Below are positions 25,477-31,771 of a DNA stretch of 31,771 nucleotides, piece by piece (within the stretch, counting starts at the first letter, position 1; each line of letters opens with the position of its first letter). The notes under the pieces are model-generated. The model ran no database searches. It was not told where the DNA came from and worked only from the letters and a program-made list of their open reading frames with translations. The position numbers and the translations under genes are program-made. The stretch is from Erythrobacter sp. (GTDB taxonomy: Bacteria > Pseudomonadota > Alphaproteobacteria > Sphingomonadales > Sphingomonadaceae), in assembly GCA_030731635.1 (NCBI GenBank), contig JANQTR010000242.1, forward strand, positions 1-31,771, given 5' to 3'.

Positions 25477-26829
25477 TCACTTGTAGCACACCTTGCGCGC
25501 CGCCGCGGCGATGCGCGCCGGATCGATCAGCGCCAGCTTTTCAAGGTTGGCAGCATAGGGCAGCGGCACGTCTTCGTTGCAGACCCGCAGCACCGGCGCA
25601 TCGAGGTGATCGAAGCCCTGCTCCATGCAAACTGCGATCACTTCGCTGGCGATGGAACAGGTCGGCCAGCCTTCTTCGGCGATGATCAAACGATTGGTCT
25701 TGGCCAGGCTGGTCAGGATCGCCTGGGTATCAAGCGGACGCAGCGTGCGCAGATCGATCACTTCGGCATCAATTCCTTCGTCCGCCAGCGTGGCCGCCGC
25801 ATCGAGCGCCATGCCCACCCCAATCGAATAGCTGACAATGGTCACATCGCTACCTTCGCGCATGATCCGCGCCTTGCCGATCGGCAGGACGTAATCATCC
25901 ATATCGGGCACATCAAAGTTGCGGCCATAGACGAGCTCGTTTTCAAGGAACACGACCGGATCGTCACACCGGATTGCCGCCTTCAGCAGACCCTTGGCAT
26001 CGGCAGCATCATACGGCGCTATCACGATCAGGCCGGGAACGCTGGCATACCATGGGCCATAGTTCTGGCTATGCTGAGCGCCGACGCGGGTGGCAGCGCC
26101 ATTGGGGCCGCGGAACACAATCGGACAGCGCATCTGCCCGCCGCTCATGTAATTGGTTTTGGCGGCTGAATTGATGATGTGGTCAATCGCCTGCATGGCG
26201 AAGTTGAAGGTCATGAACTCGACGATTGGACGCAATCCGCCCATCGCGGCGCCCGTTCCGATCCCGGCAAAGCCATATTCGGTGATCGGCGTGTCAATCA
26301 CCCGCTTCGGCCCGAATTCAGCGAGCAGGCCCTGGGTGACCTTATAGGCACCTTGATATTCGGCGACTTCCTCACCCATCACGAAGACCCTCGGGTCGGC
26401 GCGCATTTCTTCGGCCATCGCATCGCGCAAGGCTTCGCGCACGGTGGTGCTGGTAAGGCTGGTTCCGGCGGGAATGGCGGGGTCTTTGGCCGTGGGTGCG
26501 GGCGCAGGCTTTTCCGCCTTCGGAGCGGGGGCCGGAGCAGATGCTGGAGCTTCCGCAGCAGCAGGCGCAGGTGTAGCAGCCTCCTCCCCTTCCCCTTCGA
26601 TCAAGGCGATCACTGCGCCCACCGCGACGTCTTCGGTCCCGGCGGCAATCAGGATCTTGGACAGAACGCCTTCGTCGATGGCTTCGAATTCCATCGTCGC
26701 CTTGTCGGTCTCAATCTCGGCGATGATGTCGCCCGGTTCGATCCGGTCGCCTTCGGCTTTGAGCCACTTGGCAAGCGTGCCTTGCTCCATCGTGGGTGAG
26801 AGCGCTGGCATTTTCAGTTCAATCGCCAT
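25477..26829 (-). CDS. pdhB: Pyruvate dehydrogenase E1 beta subunit with N-terminal lipoyl domain
   Basis: Beta subunit of the thiamin-diphosphate-dependent E1 that decarboxylates pyruvate to feed acetyl-CoA synthesis. The first 80 residues are a complete lipoyl domain with modified Lys43 in IETDKATMEF. An Ala/Pro-rich linker (about 80-120) leads to the E1-beta part (about 128-450), which contains VREALRDAMAEEM, VFVMGEEVAEYQGAYKVTQGL and DTPITEYGFAGIGTGAA. E1-beta with its own lipoyl domain is typical of alphaproteobacteria. The ATG at 26829 lies 3 nt after the pdhA stop. The E2 gene, usually next, is absent here; a convergent pilus operon follows instead. Confidence 0.96.
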   Translation of the reverse strand: MAIELKMPALSPTMEQGTLAKWLKAEGDRIEPGDIIAEIETDKATMEFEAIDEGVLSKILIAAGTEDVAVGAVIALIEGEGEEAATPAPAAAEAPASAPAPAPKAEKPAPAPTAKDPAIPAGTSLTSTTVREALRDAMAEEMRADPRVFVMGEEVAEYQGAYKVTQGLLAEFGPKRVIDTPITEYGFAGIGTGAAMGGLRPIVEFMTFNFAMQAIDHIINSAAKTNYMSGGQMRCPIVFRGPNGAATRVGAQHSQNYGPWYASVPGLIVIAPYDAADAKGLLKAAIRCDDPVVFLENELVYGRNFDVPDMDDYVLPIGKARIMREGSDVTIVSYSIGVGMALDAAATLADEGIDAEVIDLRTLRPLDTQAILTSLAKTNRLIIAEEGWPTCSIASEVIAVCMEQGFDHLDAPVLRVCNEDVPLPYAANLEKLALIDPARIAAAARKVCYK

Positions 26830-26832
26830 GGC

Positions 26833-27918
26833 TCAATACTCCCCCACCAGAACATCGGTGTAGAGTTCCCCTGCACCCGGTTCGGGCGAGGTTTCGGCAA
26901 AATCCGCCGCCTGTGCCACGTCAGCGCGGATGCCTTTGTCGATCGCTTTCAATTCGTCCTCGGTCTTGCCCGCCTCAATCAAGGTCTTTTTCAGCCCTTC
27001 AATCGGGTCGTGATGATCGCGCTGTTCCTGCACTTCCTCACGCGTGCGGTATTTGGCCGGATCGGACATGGAATGCCCGCGATACCGATATGTGTTGCAC
27101 TCCATTAACACCGGGCCGTGGCCAGCGCGCACATGGGCAAAAGCGATTTCGGCAGCGGCGCGCACTTCGAGCACGTCCATGCCGTTCACTTCCATCCCCG
27201 GAATGCGGAACGCGGTGCCGCGGCGGTAGAATGCGGTTTCGGCCGAGGAACGTTTGGTCGCGGTGCCCATCGCGTATTGGTTGTCTTCGACCACGAACAC
27301 GATTGGCAGCTTCCACAAGGCGGCCATGTTGAAGGTTTCGTAAACCTGTCCCTGGTTGGCCGCGCCGTCACCGAAATAGGCGAGGCAGATCCCGCCGTCA
27401 TTGTTGTACTGATGCGCGAGTGCAAGGCCCCCGCCCAATGCCACCTGCGCGCCGACAATGCCGTGCCCGCCGTAGAATTTGTGCTCGGTCGAGAACATGT
27501 GCATCGACCCGCCTTTACCTTTGGAAATTCCGGCTTCGCGCCCGGTCAGTTCCGCCATGATGACCTTGGGATCGATCCCATAGGCAAGCATGTGGCCGTG
27601 ATCGCGGTAGCCGGTGATCACGCTGTCGCGGTCATTATCAAGCGCCGATTGCAGGCCGATGGCGACCGCTTCCTGCCCGATATAAAGGTGGCAGAACCCG
27701 CCGATCAGCCCGAGCCCGTAAAGTTGCCCCGCCTTTTCTTCAAACCGCCGGATCAGCAGCATCTGGCGGTAAAATTCCATCATCTCGGCATCATCAGCAG
27801 CGTAACGCTTGTTCGCTTCGAACGCGTCCTGCAACGAATGGAGCGTGAAATCGGGGTGATCGCCGGTGGGCACGGATGTCTTTTTCGCCACGGACGGCTT
27901 TGCAGGCTGCTTGGCCAA
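26833..27918 (-). CDS. pdhA: Pyruvate dehydrogenase E1 alpha subunit
   Basis: Alpha subunit of the E1 heterotetramer, forming the thiamin-diphosphate site with PdhB. The 361-residue protein has FYRQMLLIRRFEEKAGQLY, FCHLYIGQEAVAIG, the cofactor-binding GDGAANQGQVYETFNMAALW...NQYAMGT (the GDG-x-N pattern) and the loop YRYRGHSMSDPAKYRTREEV. The TTG at 27918 (giving MAKQPAKPS) is preferred because GAGGA lies 8 nt upstream. A GTG at 27933 would add five residues but has no ribosome site. A good -35/-10 pair lies about 55-80 nt upstream. Forms an operon with pdhB. Confidence 0.95.
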   Translation of the reverse strand: MAKQPAKPSVAKKTSVPTGDHPDFTLHSLQDAFEANKRYAADDAEMMEFYRQMLLIRRFEEKAGQLYGLGLIGGFCHLYIGQEAVAIGLQSALDNDRDSVITGYRDHGHMLAYGIDPKVIMAELTGREAGISKGKGGSMHMFSTEHKFYGGHGIVGAQVALGGGLALAHQYNNDGGICLAYFGDGAANQGQVYETFNMAALWKLPIVFVVEDNQYAMGTATKRSSAETAFYRRGTAFRIPGMEVNGMDVLEVRAAAEIAFAHVRAGHGPVLMECNTYRYRGHSMSDPAKYRTREEVQEQRDHHDPIEGLKKTLIEAGKTEDELKAIDKGIRADVAQAADFAETSPEPGAGELYTDVLVGEY

Positions 27919-27971
27919 GTTCAGATTCCTCACATTGGCGCGCTCATGGGGAGGAGATGCGCGCGTGATTG

Positions 27972-28000
27972 CTATAAGCGCGGAAATGTCCAGGGTGCAA
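27972..28000 (-). promoter_or_regulatory. Candidate pdhA promoter
   Basis: On the minus strand TTGCAC (28000-27995) is followed after exactly 17 nt by TTATAG (27977-27972). The predicted transcript start is roughly 45 nt before the TTG start of pdhA, leaving room for the GAGGA ribosome site. It lies in the 159-nt gap after ftsB, so pdhAB can be expressed independently of ftsB. Confidence 0.5.
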
Positions 28001-28077
28001 CGCCAAGCCGTAAGGTAAACGATCAGCGCATACGAAATCAGCAGATTGTCACCAGAACCCGGCGCAGCATGACCGGC

Positions 28078-28395
28078 CTATTCGTCGCCGCCCGCCACGT
28101 CATCGAGCATGATCACCACTTCGTCTTCGCGCATCACGCCCAATTGATCGCGCACCAGTTCACTGGCGAGATCAGGGTCAGCCGCTTCCGGATCGAGCAG
28201 CATAACCCGGTTGCGCAGCGCATCACGCGCTTCAGTCAATTCGGCAATCTGCGCTTCGCGGTTTTCCAACGCAGCGGCGTTTTCACTCCACGCCAGCACG
28301 CCGGTTGGCCCGGCAACAGCAAAGCCGGTCAGCGCCAGCAGCGCCAGCAGCGCAAAGCTCTGCTTTAACCGCTCACCTATTCCGACATTACGCAT
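28078..28395 (-). CDS. ftsB: Septum formation initiator (FtsB/DivIC family)
   Basis: Small bitopic protein of 105 residues: a short cytoplasmic N-terminus, one membrane helix (about 15-36, FALLALLALTGFAVAGPTGVLAW), then a periplasmic coiled coil (ENREAQIAELTEARDALRNRVMLL) and the DPEAADPDLASELVRDQLGVMREDEVV segment typical of the FtsB/DivIC family. Such proteins link FtsL and FtsQ in the divisome. A position beside pdhA is common in alphaproteobacteria and supports the call. The ATG at 28395 starts just before the membrane helix; the frame is open to 28479 but that extension has no support. The ribosome site is weak. Confidence 0.85.
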   Translation of the reverse strand: MRNVGIGERLKQSFALLALLALTGFAVAGPTGVLAWSENAAALENREAQIAELTEARDALRNRVMLLDPEAADPDLASELVRDQLGVMREDEVVIMLDDVAGGDE

Positions 28396-28502
28396 TGCTG
28401 GCTCGATCCCCCTTGTCGATGACAGCACAGAATCACACTTGCCGCCGCGCTGCAAGAGCGTTGCGGTATCGCGGGGCAAAATACCTGCGATTTGTGCGGT
28501 TT

Positions 28503-29666
28503 TCAGTAGCTGCGCGGCAGACCTAGCACATGTTCGGCAAGATAGGACAGGATCAGGTTGGTCGAAATCGGCGCGACCGTGTACAACCGTGCCTCGCGGA
28601 ACTTGCGCTCGACATCATATTCTTCGGCAAAGCCGAACCCGCCAAAGGTCTGCACGCACATATCGGCTGCTGCCCAACTGGCCTCCGACGCGAGCAGCTT
28701 GGCCATATTGGCCTCGGCCCCCGGGTTTCCGCCCTCATCGTAAACCTGCGCTGCATGATGCACCATCAGTTCGGCCGCGCACATCTGGGCATAGGCGCGC
28801 GCGATCGGGAACTGCACGCCCTGATTCTGGCCGATGGGCCGCGCAAACACGCTGCGATCCTTGGCATAGCCGGTCGCCTTCTCGATGAACCACTTGGCAT
28901 CGCCGATGCACTCTGCCGCGATCAGGATGCGTTCGGCGTTCATGCCCGACAGGATGTAGCGGAAGCCCTTGCCCTCCTCCCCGATCAACGCCGATGCGGG
29001 GATACGAAGATCATCAAAAAACACCTCGCACGATGAATGGTTCATCATGGTGCGGATCGGTTTTACCGTCATGCCGCTCTGCAGCGCGGCCTGCATGTCG
29101 ACGAGGAAGATCGACAGACCTTCAGTCTTGCTCGCCGCTTCTTCGCGCGGGGTGGTGCGCGCAAGCAGCAGCATCAGGTCGGAATATTCTGCGCGGCTGG
29201 TCCAGATTTTTTGGCCGTTGATGACGTAGGTATCACCGTCCTTCACCGCCCGCGTCTTAAGGCTCAATGTATCGGTGCCGCTGGTCGGTTCGGACACGCC
29301 AAACGCCTGCAACCGCAATTCCCCGTTGGCGATGCGCGGCAGGTATTCCGCCTTTTGCGCCTCGCTCCCATAACGCAGCAGCGTGTTCATGATGTACATT
29401 TGCGCATGGGCGGATGATCCGTTGCACCCAGACGCCTGAATTTCCTCCATGATCACGCAAGCCGCAGCCAGGCTCAACCCGCTGCCGCCATGTTCGACCG
29501 GGATCAGCGCGGCCAGAAACCCCGCTTTGGTAAGCGCATCAACGAATTCCGCCGGATATTCGCGCACAGCGTCCTTGGCGCGCCAATATTCGCCAGGAAA
29601 CCCTTCGCACAGCGCGCGGACTGCGCGGCGGATATCGGCAAGCTCCTCGGTATCGTGGCTGGGCAT
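28503..29666 (-). CDS. Acyl-CoA dehydrogenase family protein
   Basis: FAD enzyme of the acyl-CoA dehydrogenase superfamily, 387 residues, introducing a double bond alpha-beta to the thioester. Visible marks: QAFGVSEPTSGTDTLSLKTRA (FAD and substrate contacts), YVINGQKIWTSRAEYSDLMLLLART, IGEEGKGFRYILSGMNAERILIAA, and the FAD-pyrophosphate region CVQTFGGFGFAEEYDVERKFREARLY. The usual catalytic Glu in a YEGT motif near the C-terminus is replaced by TVAPIST; Glu245 in NAERILIA sits where isovaleryl-CoA and long-chain enzymes place theirs. The substrate cannot be told. ATG 29666 is chosen over an unconserved extension to 29735. AGGAG lies 12 nt upstream. Divergent from the dehalogenase gene. Confidence 0.92.
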   Translation of the reverse strand: MPSHDTEELADIRRAVRALCEGFPGEYWRAKDAVREYPAEFVDALTKAGFLAALIPVEHGGSGLSLAAACVIMEEIQASGCNGSSAHAQMYIMNTLLRYGSEAQKAEYLPRIANGELRLQAFGVSEPTSGTDTLSLKTRAVKDGDTYVINGQKIWTSRAEYSDLMLLLARTTPREEAASKTEGLSIFLVDMQAALQSGMTVKPIRTMMNHSSCEVFFDDLRIPASALIGEEGKGFRYILSGMNAERILIAAECIGDAKWFIEKATGYAKDRSVFARPIGQNQGVQFPIARAYAQMCAAELMVHHAAQVYDEGGNPGAEANMAKLLASEASWAAADMCVQTFGGFGFAEEYDVERKFREARLYTVAPISTNLILSYLAEHVLGLPRSY

Positions 29667-29740
29667 TTGGGGTATCGTCTCCTGTGTGCGGTTGGGCGGC
29701 TTGCCCGCTCGCACGCGCCAAGTCCACCTCACCAATGTGT

Positions 29741-29762
29741 GCGCTTCTTTCGAAAGACGCGC
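29741..29762. promoter_or_regulatory. 22-bp near-perfect palindrome, putative operator
   Basis: GCGCTTCTTT (29741-29750) and CGAAAGACGCGC (29751-29762) form an inverted repeat in which 10 of 11 base pairs match, centred on TTTCGAAA. It lies in the 151-nt gap between the divergent acyl-CoA dehydrogenase and haloalkane dehalogenase genes, where a dimeric repressor of TetR type could control both sides. No regulator gene is in the window. Confidence 0.5.
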
Positions 29763-29817
29763 GGCATGGCAATCCCGTTTTGATCTGCTACTTACCGCTC
29801 AAAGGGGAGATTCCACC

Positions 29818-30735
29818 ATGCAGATTATCGCACATGATCCAGCGCGTTTCGCTGATCTGCCCGATTTCCCCTTTGCTGAAAACTGGCTGACCATTGACCT
29901 TGCCGACGGGCTTTCAGCGCAGATGCATTATCTTGACGAAGGGCCGAAAGACGCGCCGCCGGTGATTTTGCTGCATGGCGAACCGAGCTGGAGCTATCTT
30001 TACCGCAAGATGATTCCGCTGCTGGTCGATGCCGGTTTCCGCTGCCTCGCACCCGACCTGATCGGTTTTGGCAAAAGCGACAAGCCCGATGACCAGAGCT
30101 TCTATACCTACGCCCGCCATGTCGATTGGCTTCAGCAGTGGCGCGATGCGGTGGTGCCTGATGTTGCGGGGCTGTTCTGTCAGGACTGGGGCGGGCTATT
30201 GTCATTGCGCATGGTCGGGCTGGCGCCGGATCGCTTTGCCTTTGTGGTCGCCAGCAATACCTTTCTGCCGACCGGCGGCGGCAAGGCTTCGCCGGGGTTC
30301 ATCGCGTGGCGCGAATTTGCCCGCTCCTCGCCCGATTTCAAGATCGGCGGGATCATGGATCGCGGCTGCCAAAGCGACCTCAGCGCCGCCGAAATCGCTG
30401 CCTATGACGCGCCCTTCCCTGATGAGCCGAGCAAGGCCGGCGCGCGCGCTTTCCCGCAGCTGGTTCCAGTCGAGGACGACAAGCCGGGCGTCACCGAAAA
30501 CATCGCCGCGTGGGAGGGGCTCACCAATTTCGCCAAGCCGTTCCTCACTCTGTTTGGCGAAGATGACCCGGTGCTCGGCCAAGCAGGCCCGTTGCTGGCA
30601 AAGCGGATCAAGGGGGCCGCGGGACAACCCCATGCGATGCTCAGCGCTTGCGGCCATTTCAGTCAGGAAGATCGCCCCGCCGAACTTGCGCAAGGGGTGA
30701 TCGCCACAGCGCGCGAAGCGGGTTTCCTCGCTTGA
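29818..30735 (+). CDS. Haloalkane dehalogenase (subfamily I type)
   Basis: Alpha/beta-hydrolase of 305 residues that would cleave carbon-halogen bonds by hydrolysis. The catalytic set of subfamily I is complete: nucleophile Asp123 and halide-binding Trp124 (CQDWGG), a second halide-binding Trp164 in GFIAWREFA (like Trp175 of DhlA), acid Asp250 (FGEDDPVLG) and base His280 (CGHFSQED). The oxyanion loop HGEPSWSYLYRK and GFGKSDKP are also typical. AAAGGGGAG lies 8 nt before the ATG at 29818, so the longer open frame back to 29449 is rejected. The natural substrate is unknown. The stop overlaps the start of an MFS transporter. Confidence 0.92.
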   Translation: MQIIAHDPARFADLPDFPFAENWLTIDLADGLSAQMHYLDEGPKDAPPVILLHGEPSWSYLYRKMIPLLVDAGFRCLAPDLIGFGKSDKPDDQSFYTYARHVDWLQQWRDAVVPDVAGLFCQDWGGLLSLRMVGLAPDRFAFVVASNTFLPTGGGKASPGFIAWREFARSSPDFKIGGIMDRGCQSDLSAAEIAAYDAPFPDEPSKAGARAFPQLVPVEDDKPGVTENIAAWEGLTNFAKPFLTLFGEDDPVLGQAGPLLAKRIKGAAGQPHAMLSACGHFSQEDRPAELAQGVIATAREAGFLA

Positions 30736-31771
30736 GCCAACCCGCGCCCACCCCTGCCCTTCTCACCCGCACGCAGGAACGGGCGCTGGCGCTTACCATC
30801 GCGGTGGTGACCGCCAATGCCTATTACATCCACCCGATCATCGGAGACGTGGCCCGCGCGTTCGGCGTCGGCGAGGCGGAGATTGGGCTGGTGCCCGCGC
30901 TCAATCAGCTGGCGCTGGCGCTGGGGATCCTGCTGTTGCTGCCGCTGGGTGATTTCACCTCGAACCGGCGGCTCTGCCTGATCTTCGTCGCCGGGCAGAC
31001 GCTGTGCCTGGGCGGCATGGTGCTGGCAGACAATTTCGTGCTGTTCACCGCTGCCTCAACCATGCTCGGCTTCGTCACTATCGCGCCTTACCTGATCCCG
31101 GCGTTCGCATCCAAACGGGTCGCGCCTGAACGGCTGGGGCACGTCACCGCGCAGCTGACCGCAGGCGTGATTTTCGGCATTCTGGTCGCGCGGGTCGGTG
31201 CCGGAATCATCGCCGAACATGCCGATTGGCACCGTGTCTATGTCTGCGCCTTCGTGCTGATGGTGGCGGTCACAGCTTTCCTGCCCTTTGCCATGCGCAG
31301 CGAAACAGCCATGCCCAAGCAGCCGCAGGCAAGCTACGGCGCGCTGATCGCCTCGGTCTTCACGCTCGCAGCAAAGCACCCAGATATGCGGATATCGGCA
31401 GCGATCCAGGGGCTGAATTTCGCAATCTTCACCGCAAGCTGGCTGGCGCTGGCATTGCACCTGACCAGTCCGGCGATGGGATACGGGACTGATGATGTCG
31501 GCTATCTTGCGGGAATCGCGGCTGTCAGCGTCTTTACCACCCCGCGCCTTGGCCGTTGGGCCGATCGGGTTGGCCCGCGCCGCGCAAGGGTCGTTGCAGC
31601 GCTGGTGCAGCTGGCCGGCATCGCGCTGTTCTACCCGCTGGGTTTCAGCATCTGGGGCGTGATGGTGCCGCTGTTCCTCGTCAATCTGGTTGGGCCGACG
31701 ATCGATGTGACGGGCCGCATGACGTTCTTTACCCTTGCGCCTGACATCCGCACCCGGCTCACCACCAGCTA
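30732..31771 (+). CDS. MFS transporter, C-terminus beyond window
   Basis: Partial gene, 346 codons visible with no stop before the right edge. The protein has alternating hydrophobic helices (about ten visible) and a degenerate major-facilitator motif between helices 2 and 3 (LLPLGDFTSNRRL), with a similar stretch after the cytoplasmic middle loop (LGRWADRVGPRRARV). The probable start is the TTG at 30732 that overlaps the dehalogenase stop (TTGA), giving MSQPAPTPALL. Overlap implies translational coupling; it might import a halogenated substrate or export a product, but the family is too broad to say. Confidence 0.85.
   Translation, partial: MSQPAPTPALLTRTQERALALTIAVVTANAYYIHPIIGDVARAFGVGEAEIGLVPALNQLALALGILLLLPLGDFTSNRRLCLIFVAGQTLCLGGMVLADNFVLFTAASTMLGFVTIAPYLIPAFASKRVAPERLGHVTAQLTAGVIFGILVARVGAGIIAEHADWHRVYVCAFVLMVAVTAFLPFAMRSETAMPKQPQASYGALIASVFTLAAKHPDMRISAAIQGLNFAIFTASWLALALHLTSPAMGYGTDDVGYLAGIAAVSVFTTPRLGRWADRVGPRRARVVAALVQLAGIALFYPLGFSIWGVMVPLFLVNLVGPTIDVTGRMTFFTLAPDIRTRLTTS

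Noticed and set aside
27118..28368. Long open frame on the plus strand (416 codons)
   Set aside because: Antisense to pdhA and ftsB, both recognised with motifs and plausible starts.
29449..29817. N-terminal extension of the dehalogenase by 123 codons
   Set aside because: It runs antisense through the acyl-CoA dehydrogenase start region, has no family similarity, and a strong ribosome site sits just before the ATG at 29818.

Overview
The window is G+C-rich, gene-dense chromosomal DNA from an alphaproteobacterium, most likely a sphingomonad (Erythrobacter/Altererythrobacter-like). The pointers are the alphaproteobacterial order dusB-ntrB-ntrC-ntrY-ntrX-hfq-hflX, an Hfq with two tandem Sm domains (known from Novosphingobium and Zymomonas), an IspD-IspF fusion, a pyruvate dehydrogenase E1-beta with its own lipoyl domain, and ftsB beside pdhA. 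Taxonomy is inferred from gene content only. No tRNA, rRNA, CRISPR array, insertion sequence or phage gene was seen.

Layout. 1-10109 (minus strand) is a long nitrogen-control and RNA-control cluster. It is transcribed dusB > ntrB > ntrC > ntrY > ntrX > hfq > hflX, followed by a Stf0-type sulfotransferase that runs off the left edge. Upstream of dusB lies a TGC-N11-GCA dyad that could be an autoregulatory NtrC site. 10190-12443 (plus) holds ispDF, a small exported protein and pncC, closely packed. 12404-13836 (minus) holds lipA and a Coq10/RatA-type START protein, whose end overlaps pncC tail to tail. 14000-15370 (minus) is an exported repeat-rich protein of unknown function with its own intrinsic terminator. 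15689-18496 (plus) is gyrA, which shares a bidirectional terminator with a convergent YhhN membrane protein (18586-19251). 19326-20711 (plus) is trmFO. 20730-21899 (minus) holds an EF-hand membrane protein and a degenerate squalene/phytoene-synthase-like protein.

22113-25449 (plus) is a three-gene TadG-TadE-TadE operon for Flp-pilus-associated proteins, with overlapping start and stop codons and a CtrA-like site upstream. 25477-28395 (minus) holds ftsB, pdhA and pdhB, with a recognisable promoter before pdhA. 28503-29666 (minus) is an acyl-CoA dehydrogenase. Divergent from it (29818 to the right edge) are a complete haloalkane dehalogenase and an overlapping MFS transporter. A 22-bp near-perfect palindrome sits between the two divergent units.

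Most genes are housekeeping. The points most worth following are the asymmetric double-Sm Hfq, an NtrX that lacks the sigma-54-contacting GAFTGA loop beside an NtrC that has it, the candidate NtrC site before dusB, the palindromic putative operator at the dehalogenase locus, an acyl-CoA dehydrogenase whose catalytic glutamate appears relocated, and a synthase-fold protein without its catalytic aspartates. No clearly new multi-gene system was found. All starts, motifs and promoters were read by eye.
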